From: JBQTHP01 sp052389755
Lineage (GTDB): Bacteria; Pseudomonadota; Gammaproteobacteria; Steroidobacterales; Steroidobacteraceae
DNA: 64,000 bases
Reading direction: 5' to 3'
NCBI GenBank assembly: GCA_052389755.1
Contig: JBQTHP010000017.1
Span: forward strand, 1-64,000
Shown here: positions 44,848 through 52,330 of the stretch, piece after piece
How positions within the stretch are numbered: position 1 is the first letter of the stretch
How the letters are laid out: each line of letters starts with the position of its first letter
The notes under the pieces: model-generated
Database searches by the model: none
What the model was told of the DNA's origin: nothing
Seen by the model: only the letters and a program-made list of their open reading frames with translations
Program-made: the position numbers and the translations under genes

Positions 44848-45531
44848 ATGACGACCAACGAAGACACCTGGTTTTACCTGGGCGCGGATGACGACCCGCG
44901 AGGTCCGGTCGGCCGAGGGGAGCTACTCGAGCTGGTCAGGCTGGGCCATGCGCGCGAGGACGCGCTCGTCTGGCGCCAGGGTTTCGAGGGTTGGCGGCCG
45001 TTCCGGGATGTCGAGGAGCTGAAGAAGCCGGTCGCGCAACCGTCAGAAAAGCAGCGCCCGGCGATGCAGGCGCCGGCGAAGGAGCCTTCGACGACGCAAT
45101 CGGCGCCGAGGCAGCCCCTCATCAAGCAGCCCGCCAAGGTGCGCACGGAGCCAAATCCGAAAAGGATGCATCTGGCGCTCGGAGCCGGGTTCGGGATAGT
45201 CGCAATCGTGGTGGTATCCGCGCTCTACCGGTATTCGGACCCGGCGCGGCCGGCTGTGTCCTCCTCGCCCGAAGCCGTACTGCATCGCGCAGAGCTCTCG
45301 CAATCCGTTGAGGACGCTTCCGAGCCCGACCCCATCCCCGTGCGCGTGCAGAACCCGTTCGATCGTTCCGAAACCTTCGAGTTTCCGCCTGGCACGAGCG
45401 AAACGGATGCGCGGAATCTGGTGGCTGATCTCCTGATGAAGCGGGCCATGGAGAGGCAAGCTCAACTGAAGACGAAGTCGGCGCGACAGACGAAGTCGAC
45501 GCAACAGACGAAGTCCGCGCGACGGCGCTAG
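44848..45531 (+). CDS. GYF_2 (DUF4339) domain membrane protein
   Basis: Protein of 227 residues. The N-terminus (about 8-55) is a GYF_2 domain: WFYLGADDDPRGPVGRGELL followed by VWRQGFEGWRPF. Next come a polar linker, a transmembrane helix (about 110-128, GAGFGIVAIVVVSALY) and a C-terminal domain. It ends in a threefold TKSARQ-type repeat of basic character. GYF_2 is a protein-interaction domain; the partner is unknown. It is followed by the tandem paralogue pair on the same strand. Confidence 0.78.
   Translation: MTTNEDTWFYLGADDDPRGPVGRGELLELVRLGHAREDALVWRQGFEGWRPFRDVEELKKPVAQPSEKQRPAMQAPAKEPSTTQSAPRQPLIKQPAKVRTEPNPKRMHLALGAGFGIVAIVVVSALYRYSDPARPAVSSSPEAVLHRAELSQSVEDASEPDPIPVRVQNPFDRSETFEFPPGTSETDARNLVADLLMKRAMERQAQLKTKSARQTKSTQQTKSARRR
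45471..45524. repeat. 18-bp tandem repeat, three copies, at the 3' end of the GYF_2 gene
   Basis: Units start at 45471, 45489 and 45507 with the core GACGAAGTC; they encode TKSARQ, TKSTQQ and TKSARR. It lies in frame at the very C-terminus. Confidence 0.9.
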
Positions 45532-45598
45532 AACGTCGCAGCAGAGCGCGTAATCTAACCGGTGGCCCTCAATGCCGTCGGGCGGAAGGAGACGCGCG

Positions 45599-46894
45599 AT
45601 GTCGAAGACGGGCGTGCTTCTAGGCGTTTCGCTGGCCCTCAATGCGCTTCTCGTCGCGGTGTTTGCGATGCCGCTGCTGCCGTCCAGCGGCGCATCACGA
45701 TCGCCCGCGAGCGAGGCCGGCGATGCGCAGGTCGATGTCGTGCCGGACGATGGAAATCCGTTTCCCGCCAGTGATCCCGCAGCCGCTCGGCTGTCGAAAC
45801 CAACCGTAGCGGAATCGCCGAGCGCGGGGTCGATGCACATCCTTGGCGAGCATCTCGCGGAGCTGCGCAGGCGGGGCATGGATGGCGAGACCGTGAAGCT
45901 ACTCGTGGTCGCCGAGGCCGAGCGGCTGTTTCGTCAGAAAGCGCGCGAGCTGCTGCAACCTCGCACGCCCGCCGAGTACTGGCAGGCGTCCGAGACCTTC
46001 TACGGCGCGCCCACGATGATTGAAACGGCGCAGCTCGAGGCATTTCAGCGATTACGGCGGGAGAACCTGGCGGCCATCGAGCGGCTCGTCGGCGACGCCG
46101 AATTCGCATCGGCCGAGTCGAATTCGGCAACCACTTTCATGCTCAGCGGCAGCACGGGTTTCGACTACCTGCCGACAGGCAAGCGTCTCGCGCTGCTCGA
46201 GTACATGGAGAGCGCGAGCGTCGAGGCGAATACGGACCTTTTGGGTCGTCTGCGCGCGTTCTCCACCGGCAACCGACACCAGGATGAGCTCAAGCGCGAG
46301 GAGCAGATCCGGTTCATCCTGGGGCCAGAGTCTTTCGACCAGTACGTCAAGCACTCCTCTGGCAGCGCGCGTCGCCTCAGGCAGGAGCTGGCCGCGTTCC
46401 AGCCGAGCCGCGCCGAGTTCGACGCGCTCCTCGCGATCGAGCGCGAGTATCGAATGCGCGCAGCGGAGATGGGCGTTGCCAGAGATGCTACGTCCGTCGC
46501 CAAGCATGAATCGGTCACCGAGCAGAGGCGTAATGGAATCAGGGCCGCGCTCGGTGATCAACGCTACGACGAGTACGAACAGGCAACCGACCCGGCGTTC
46601 AGGCAGCTCCGGCAGATCGCACGTGAAATGAAGATGAGCCCGGACGTAGCACGTGCGAGCTATGAGCTGGTCGAGCAGGCGCGGGCGAGAGTCGAAACGC
46701 TGACTGCGACTCGCGATCCGCGCGATCCGAAGCTGCAAGCAGAAGTCGCGGAGTTGCAGCGCGACCTGCAGGCGAAACTGATCGCGGATCTCGGTCTGCA
46801 GGATCTCAGCGAAGCGGACGCGCAGATCGTGCTGCAGGGGGCGGCCATAAACGTTCATTCTCACGCGCAGCGCGCGCTTCGGCGCGCGCAGTAG
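45599..46894 (+). CDS. Membrane-anchored helical protein of unknown family, copy 1
   Basis: Protein of 431 residues that I do not recognise. An N-terminal signal anchor (MSKTGVLLGVSLALNALLVA) is followed by an almost wholly helical charged region. Two segments look like internal repeats: ILGPESFDQYVKH...RRLRQELAAF...REYRMR (about 240-295) and ALGDQRYDEYEQA...RQLRQIAREM...EQARAR (about 317-366). The ATG at 45599 has AAGGAGA 6 bp upstream. It probably acts in the periplasm, by analogy with helical LTxxQ/Spy-like proteins. A diverged copy follows 16 bp downstream. Confidence 0.75.
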   Translation: MSKTGVLLGVSLALNALLVAVFAMPLLPSSGASRSPASEAGDAQVDVVPDDGNPFPASDPAAARLSKPTVAESPSAGSMHILGEHLAELRRRGMDGETVKLLVVAEAERLFRQKARELLQPRTPAEYWQASETFYGAPTMIETAQLEAFQRLRRENLAAIERLVGDAEFASAESNSATTFMLSGSTGFDYLPTGKRLALLEYMESASVEANTDLLGRLRAFSTGNRHQDELKREEQIRFILGPESFDQYVKHSSGSARRLRQELAAFQPSRAEFDALLAIEREYRMRAAEMGVARDATSVAKHESVTEQRRNGIRAALGDQRYDEYEQATDPAFRQLRQIAREMKMSPDVARASYELVEQARARVETLTATRDPRDPKLQAEVAELQRDLQAKLIADLGLQDLSEADAQIVLQGAAINVHSHAQRALRRAQ

Positions 46895-46910
46895 CGGGAC
46901 GAGGCGCACG

Positions 46911-48216
46911 ATGTCGAAGACGCGCGTGGTGCTCGGCATTTCCCTGGCGCTGAACCTGATGCTTCTCGCCCTGTTCGCGATGCCGTCGGACGCTCTGCGT
47001 CCGGTTTCAGACGCAGCGCCATCACCACAGGAGCGCGCAGCGATCACGACAGTGACTCGCGAGGATCGCCAGGCGCCTCCGGCAGCTGCGGGTACGGCGA
47101 TTGGATCCCCCGATGTCGATGTGCAGCCAGGCACCGCACGAGGCGAGTGGACCGAACAGGTGCGCCATCACGTCGCGGAGCTTCGCAGGGGGGGGCGTCG
47201 ATGAGAATACGGTCAGGCTCCTCGGCGTGGCGGTGGCCGAACGGCTCTATCGACTGCGAGCGCGCGAGCTGCTCAAACCTCCGCCCGGCGAAGAGTACTG
47301 GCAGGCGCGCGCGACAATATTCGGATCGCCCGGCCCCGATGCAGCGAAGCTCAAGGAATTTCAGCGCATGCGCCGCGACAGGCTCGCGTTGATCGAGGAA
47401 CTGTTCGGTGACGTCGGCGCCATCTCGACGGAGTTCAACACGCCCAATCACTTTGCGTGGCCGCACTACGGACAATCGGAATTCGCCTACGTGCCAGGCG
47501 ACCAACGCCTGGCACTCATCGAGTATTTCGAACGCGTCAGCACCGGCGCGGACAAAAGCCGCGCAAGCCGTCTCGCGCGCCGGCTATGGACTTCGCCGGA
47601 AGCGGAGGTCAGCCAGGACGAAGCGATCAAGGGCATCCTCGGACCGGAGCTTTTCGAGGAGTATGAGCGACGGTCGTCCAGCACCTCGGGCATGCTCAAA
47701 TATGAGCTGTCCGCATTTCAGCCGAGCCGAGCAGAGTTCGACGCCCTGCTGCGCATCGAGCGCGACTTCAGTGCGCGCATTGCAGAGGCCGGCAGGCAGA
47801 CGGCCACGGGCACGGAGTCGAAGCTTCTCGCCGTCCAGGAAGAGAAGCGCGAGGCCGCCAAGAGCATCCTGGGCGACGTGCGCTACGCGGAGTACGAGCG
47901 GACGACCGACGGAGCGTTCCGACACCTGGACTCGCTCGCCCGTGAGATGGGGTTGGGCGCGCCTGTCGCGCGCGCAGGCTACGCGCACATCGAGCAGGCC
48001 AGAACGAAAGTCGAGGCATTGACGGCGGGGAAGGAGATGAGCGACCCGAAAGTGCAGGCCGGCATTCAGGCAATCCAGCGCGACCTGCAGTCGAAGCTCG
48101 TGGATGAATTCGGCATGCGGGGCATGAGCGAGCGCGAGGCACAGGCGCTTCTTGGACCGGCCATGAACGTATATCCGCAGCGCGTGGCAGCCCGCTTCTT
48201 TCGATGGGGATCGTAG
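46911..48216 (+). pseudogene. Copy 2 of the tandem pair, interrupted by a +1 frameshift at a G8 tract
   Basis: The first part (46911-47204) starts MSKTRVVLGISLALNLMLLA and aligns with copy 1 up to HVAELRRGG, then hits a stop. The remainder is intact in another frame from about 47190 to 48216. The break coincides with a run of eight G at 47188-47195. With seven G the protein reads HVAELRRGGVDENTVRLL, aligning without gaps with HLAELRRRGMDGETVKLL of copy 1, and has about 434 residues. The rest shows the same repeat motifs (ILGPELFEEYERR; ILGDVRYAEYERT). It may be a real mutation, a phase-variable tract or a sequencing error. Confidence 0.75.
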
Positions 48217-48227
48217 CGGGCCGGCCA

Positions 48228-48686
48228 TCAACGCAGCTGCGGCTCCCGCACCTCACGCACCTGACCGCTCCCAAGTTCCACCGATCCGCTCAGGAATCCT
48301 GTTCCCTCGAGCTCGAGCGTATACAGAAGAGTCTTCGACGCCTCACCGTCGCCGCGCACCGCCGTCGGCGGCCCGAGCAATGCGATCACTTCGCTTTCGG
48401 ACATGCCCGGGCGCAGCTTCCTCCATGGGCCGGACGAGACCCAGGCAAGCTCGCCAACGTCGGCCCCATCCTTTGCTGATCGGGGCCGACCGGGCGTCGC
48501 GGCACTCTTCAGCCGCGCGATCTCCCGCTCGAGACTCTCGATCTTGCGTGCCTGCTCGCGAACCACGCGATTGAGCTCCGCCACATCCTGGCGAAGCTGC
48601 TCAACGCGCACGTCCTCGGCGTCGACGGCGGCCGATCCGGCGGACCACAGTACGCAAGCAATCAGAATCGGGCGTCCGCTCTTCAT
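48228..48686 (-). CDS. Exported coiled-coil protein with BamE/SmpA-like domain
   Basis: Protein of 152 residues with a signal peptide (about 1-23), a coiled coil (RVEQLRQDVAELNRVVREQ, about 27-60) and a C-terminal unit containing WRKLRPGMSESEVIALLGPP, the pattern of BamE/SmpA-like folds. The unit ends in short beta strands (LLYTLELEGTGFLSGSVELG). Probably periplasmic; function unknown. It is convergent with the tandem pair (11-bp gap) and divergent from gmk with only 17 bp between the starts. Confidence 0.75.
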   Translation of the reverse strand: MKSGRPILIACVLWSAGSAAVDAEDVRVEQLRQDVAELNRVVREQARKIESLEREIARLKSAATPGRPRSAKDGADVGELAWVSSGPWRKLRPGMSESEVIALLGPPTAVRGDGEASKTLLYTLELEGTGFLSGSVELGSGQVREVREPQLR

Positions 48687-48703
48687 GTACTCTTTTGTAA
48701 CCG

Positions 48704-49351
48704 ATGTCTGCCGTCGAGAAAATGCCGAATCGGCGCGGCCGCCTCTTCGTGATTGCGGCGCCCTCCGGCGCGGGCAAGACCTCGCTGGTCAAGACGCTTC
48801 TCGAGCGCAAACCCGAGCTCGTGGTATCGATCTCGCACACCACCCGACCCAGGCGTCCGACGGAAGCGGACGGCCGCGAATACCACTTCGTCAGCAAGGA
48901 GGATTTCAACCGATTGCGTGACGAGGGTGCCTTCCTCGAGCACGCGGAGGTGTTCGACAACTCGTATGCCACCGGACGCGGCACCGTCGAGCGCCTGCTC
49001 GCGGCCGGCAAGAACGTGATCCTCGAGATCGACTGGCAGGGGGCACAGCAGGTGCGCAAAGCGCTGCCGGACGCCGAAACCGTTTTCATCCTTCCGCCCT
49101 CCAGGCGCTCACTCGAGGATCGGCTGCGCAAACGCATGACCGATTCCGAAGAAGTCATTCAGCGCCGCCTGCGCGATGCCGTCACCGATATGTCCCACTG
49201 GAAGGAGTTCAAGTACGTGGTCGTGAACGATGACTTCGATCGAGCGGCCGGGGAGCTCGTCGCGATAGTGGAAGGTCGGGGAGCGCCGCTACGCGCCGAC
49301 CGCCGCGAGCTTAAAGCGCTGCTGCGCACGCTCGTGGGTGCAACGGATTGA
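48704..49351 (+). CDS. gmk: Guanylate kinase
   Basis: Phosphorylates GMP to GDP; 215 residues. P-loop APSGAGKTSL, ISHTTRPRRPTEADGREYHF, FLEHAEVFDNSYATG and ILEIDWQGAQQVR are typical. The ATG at 48704 gives about ten extra residues before GRLFVIAAP; an in-frame ATG at residue 7 is the alternative. It starts the gmk-rpoZ-spoT-ridA-recG block. Confidence 0.97.
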   Translation: MSAVEKMPNRRGRLFVIAAPSGAGKTSLVKTLLERKPELVVSISHTTRPRRPTEADGREYHFVSKEDFNRLRDEGAFLEHAEVFDNSYATGRGTVERLLAAGKNVILEIDWQGAQQVRKALPDAETVFILPPSRRSLEDRLRKRMTDSEEVIQRRLRDAVTDMSHWKEFKYVVVNDDFDRAAGELVAIVEGRGAPLRADRRELKALLRTLVGATD

Positions 49352-49457
49352 TCAGATTGATATTTCGCAGGTTTTCAGCTGGCGCGCGCCTGCGCACCTG
49401 CATTACACTATTTTTTCTGTCCGGTATTCCCGATTCCCCAGAGGCTTAAGCAAAGAC

Positions 49458-49736
49458 ATGGCACGAGTCACCGTCGAAGACTGTCTGCAGAACGTCGATA
49501 ACCTCTTCCAGCTCGTGCTGCTCGCGGCACAGCGCGCACGCCGACTTGCGAACGGCGCCGAGCCGACCGTCGCGTGGGAGAACGACAAGCCCACCGTCGT
49601 CGCGCTGCGCGAAATCGCCGAGGGCAATGTCACCATCGACATGCTGCGCGAGCCCGAGCCGCCGGCGGAGTCCATGGCGGATGCCGACAACCAGTCGAGC
49701 TTCCGCGCGCCGCAATTCGGTCTTATCGGGGAGTAG
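49458..49736 (+). CDS. rpoZ: RNA polymerase omega subunit
   Basis: Subunit of 92 residues beginning MARVTVEDCLQNVDNLFQLV, with LLAAQRARRLANGAE and VALREIAEGNVT, all conserved in omega. It assists assembly of beta-prime and ppGpp binding. The start at 49458 gives family length. It lies 106 bp after gmk and 39 bp before spoT. Confidence 0.97.
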   Translation: MARVTVEDCLQNVDNLFQLVLLAAQRARRLANGAEPTVAWENDKPTVVALREIAEGNVTIDMLREPEPPAESMADADNQSSFRAPQFGLIGE

Positions 49737-49775
49737 GCAGACACGAGCCGCGAGGCTCGCTAGCGCCTCGCGCAC

Positions 49776-51950
49776 ATGGACTATGCGTCTTCGCTCCTGG
49801 GACTGCTCCCCGGAAGACGCACTCCGGGCCTCAAAGAGCTTCTAAGCACCGTCGAGACGTACCTGCCGGCCGAGCAGGTCGAGCGCATTCGCGAGGCGGC
49901 CGAGTTCGGCGCCTCCGCGCACAAGGGACAGAAGCGCCTCTCGGGCGAGCCGTACATCGCGCATCCCGTCGCAGCGGCGTCGATTCTCGCGGATCTGCAC
50001 CTCGATACCGACACGATCGTCGCTGCGATCCTGCACGACGTCATCGAAGACACGCCCACGCCGAAGGATCAGCTGGCGGAGCGCTTCGGTGCGGATGTCG
50101 CGGAGCTCGTCGACGGGGTTACCAAACTCGACCAGATCCGCTTCAAGAGCCGCGAAGAAGCGCAGGCGGAATCGTTCCGCAAGATGCTGCTCGCGATGGT
50201 GCGCGACCTGCGCGTGATCCTCGTGAAGCTCGCGGACCGCATGCACAACATGCGCACGATCGACGCGGTGGTGCCGGCACGGCGTCGTGCGGTGGCGCGC
50301 GAGACGCTGGAGATCTACGCGCCCATCGCCGAGCGCCTCGGCCTCTACAACATCAAGCTCGAGCTCGAGGACCTCGGCTTTCGCGCGCTCTACCCGCAGC
50401 GCTACCGGGTCCTCGAACGCGCGCTGAAGCGCGCGCGCGGCAACCAGAAGGAGTTCCTGAAGAAGATCGAGCAGCAGCTGCAGGCGGCGCTGCTCAAGAA
50501 TGAGATCGCCGCGCGCGTCGGGACGCGCGAGAAGCACCTCTACGGCATCTACCGCAAGATGCTGCGCAAGCGCGCGACGCTCAACGAAATCGTGGACGTG
50601 TACGGAATCCGCGTGGTCGTGGAGAGCGTGGACACGACCTACCGCGCGCTCGGCGTCGTGCACAGCGTCTTCAAGCCGATGCCCGGCCGCTTCAAGGACT
50701 ACGTCGCGATTCCGCGAGCGAACGGCTATCAGTCGCTGCACACGACGCTTTTCGGACCGAATGCCGTGCCGATCGAAGTGCAGATCCGCACCGAGGACAT
50801 GCACCGCGTCGCGGAGTCGGGCATCGCCGCGCACTGGAAGTACAAGGTCGGCGCGGGTGACAGCGCGACGCAGCAGGAGCGGGCGCGCGAGTGGCTGTCG
50901 AATCTCGTCGACATGCAGGAGGCGGGCAGCTCGGAGGATTTCCTCGAGAGCGTCAAGGTCGACCTCTTTCCGGACAAGGTGTACGTGTTCACGCCCAAGG
51001 GCAAGATCCTGCGACTGCCCAGTGGATCGACCGTGGTCGATTTCGCGTACGCCGTGCACACCGACATCGGCAATCGCTGTGTCGCGGCCAAGGTGGACCG
51101 CCGCCTCATCCCGCTGCGTACGGTGCTCCGCAACGGCGACACGGTGGAGATCATCACTGCGAAGGGCGCGAAGCCGAATCCCGCGTGGGTGAGCTTCGTC
51201 GTGACCGCGAAGGCACGGTCGGCCATTCGCCACTATCTGAAGGGACTGCGCCGCAGCGAGGCGATCGCGCTCGGACGGCGGCTGCTCAATCAGGCGCTGG
51301 CGGAATTCAAGCTGGACCTGGACGAGGTGAGCCCGGAGGCGATGCGTGCGGCCATCGCCGAGCTCGGCATGAAGGACATCGACGAGCTCTACGAGAAGAT
51401 CGGTCTCGGCGAACGCATTGCGCCGCTCGTCGCGCGGCGGCTTCTGCCCTCGGGTCCCGAGGATGCCTCGGGCCAGCCGGCGCCACTTGCCGTTGCGGGC
51501 ACCGAAGGCCTGCTGGTCACGTACGCGCGCTGCTGCTTTCCGATTCCGTACGACCCGATCTTCGCGTTCCTCTCGGCGGGGCGCGGCATCGTCATCCACC
51601 GCGAGAACTGCGTGAACGTCGAGGACTATCGCAAGCATCCGGAGAAGTGGCTGCCGGTCGCATGGCAGACCGGGCCCGATCGGTTCTTCAGCTCCGAGAT
51701 CCGCGTCGAGGTCGCCAATCGCATGGGCGTGCTCGCCGCGGTCGCCGCGGCCATCTCCAGCACCGAGACCAACATCGACCACGTTTCGGTCGAAGAGCGC
51801 GACAGCGATACTTCGGCGCTGGTGTTCGAGCTGAAGGTGCGCGACCGCAAGCATCTCGCGCGCATCGTGCGCGTCATCCGCCGCATGTCCGAGGTGTTGC
51901 GCGTCACGCGTACCATCGCCGCACATTCCAGGAAGAGGGCAGGTTCATGA
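49776..51950 (+). CDS. spoT: Bifunctional (p)ppGpp synthase/hydrolase SpoT
   Basis: RelA/SpoT protein of 724 residues. The HD hydrolase domain is intact (HPVAAASILADLHLDTDTI, then ILHDVIEDTPT). The synthetase region has YGIRVVVESVDTTYRALG and FKDYVAIPRANGYQSLHTT. TGS (VYVFTPKGKILRLPSGST), a Cys/His-containing zinc-finger-like region (YARCCFPIPYD, GIVIHRENC) and a C-terminal ACT domain follow. The hydrolase motif being complete marks SpoT rather than RelA. The stop overlaps the ridA start. Confidence 0.95.
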   Translation: MDYASSLLGLLPGRRTPGLKELLSTVETYLPAEQVERIREAAEFGASAHKGQKRLSGEPYIAHPVAAASILADLHLDTDTIVAAILHDVIEDTPTPKDQLAERFGADVAELVDGVTKLDQIRFKSREEAQAESFRKMLLAMVRDLRVILVKLADRMHNMRTIDAVVPARRRAVARETLEIYAPIAERLGLYNIKLELEDLGFRALYPQRYRVLERALKRARGNQKEFLKKIEQQLQAALLKNEIAARVGTREKHLYGIYRKMLRKRATLNEIVDVYGIRVVVESVDTTYRALGVVHSVFKPMPGRFKDYVAIPRANGYQSLHTTLFGPNAVPIEVQIRTEDMHRVAESGIAAHWKYKVGAGDSATQQERAREWLSNLVDMQEAGSSEDFLESVKVDLFPDKVYVFTPKGKILRLPSGSTVVDFAYAVHTDIGNRCVAAKVDRRLIPLRTVLRNGDTVEIITAKGAKPNPAWVSFVVTAKARSAIRHYLKGLRRSEAIALGRRLLNQALAEFKLDLDEVSPEAMRAAIAELGMKDIDELYEKIGLGERIAPLVARRLLPSGPEDASGQPAPLAVAGTEGLLVTYARCCFPIPYDPIFAFLSAGRGIVIHRENCVNVEDYRKHPEKWLPVAWQTGPDRFFSSEIRVEVANRMGVLAAVAAAISSTETNIDHVSVEERDSDTSALVFELKVRDRKHLARIVRVIRRMSEVLRVTRTIAAHSRKRAGS

Positions 51951-52330
51951 AGCGGGAGATCATCCACACCAAGCGTGCGCCGCAGGCAATCGGCACGTAC
52001 TCGCAGGCCGTACGGGTCGGCGACACGATCTACCTCTCCGGGCAGATTCCGCTCGACCCGGAGACGATGCAGCTCGTGAGCGGCGACATCGAGGCGGAGA
52101 TCCGCCGCGTGTTCGAGAACCTGAAGGCGGTCGCCGAGGCGGCCGGCGCGACGCTCGCGAACGCCGTGAAGGTCAACGTGTTTCTCACCGATCTCGCCCA
52201 CTTCGCCAAGGTGAACGAGGTCATGGCGCAGTATTGCAAGGAGCCCTATCCAGCGCGCGCCGCGGTCGGCGTGGCGCAGCTCCCGCGCGGCGCGCGGGTC
52301 GAGATCGAGTGCATTCTCTGCCTCGCATGA
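51947..52330 (+). CDS. ridA: RidA family reactive-intermediate deaminase
   Basis: Protein of 127 residues, beginning MKREIIHTKRAPQAIGTYSQ. It has VGDTIYLSGQIPLDPETMQL, the catalytic-type Arg in YPARAAVGVAQLPRGARVEIE, and C-terminal ECILCLA. It hydrolyses reactive enamine/imine intermediates from PLP enzymes. ATGA overlaps link it to spoT upstream and recG downstream. Confidence 0.96.
   Translation: MKREIIHTKRAPQAIGTYSQAVRVGDTIYLSGQIPLDPETMQLVSGDIEAEIRRVFENLKAVAEAAGATLANAVKVNVFLTDLAHFAKVNEVMAQYCKEPYPARAAVGVAQLPRGARVEIECILCLA

Noticed and set aside
45562..45774. A small gene starting with GTG just upstream of copy 1 of the tandem pair
   Set aside because: It shares TGGCCCTCAATGC with the start of copy 1 but has no ribosome site or domain, and overlaps copy 1 out of frame.
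50891..51946. Long N-terminal extension of ridA within spoT
   Set aside because: RidA homologues start at MKREIIHTK (51947); the upstream frame is a shadow of spoT.
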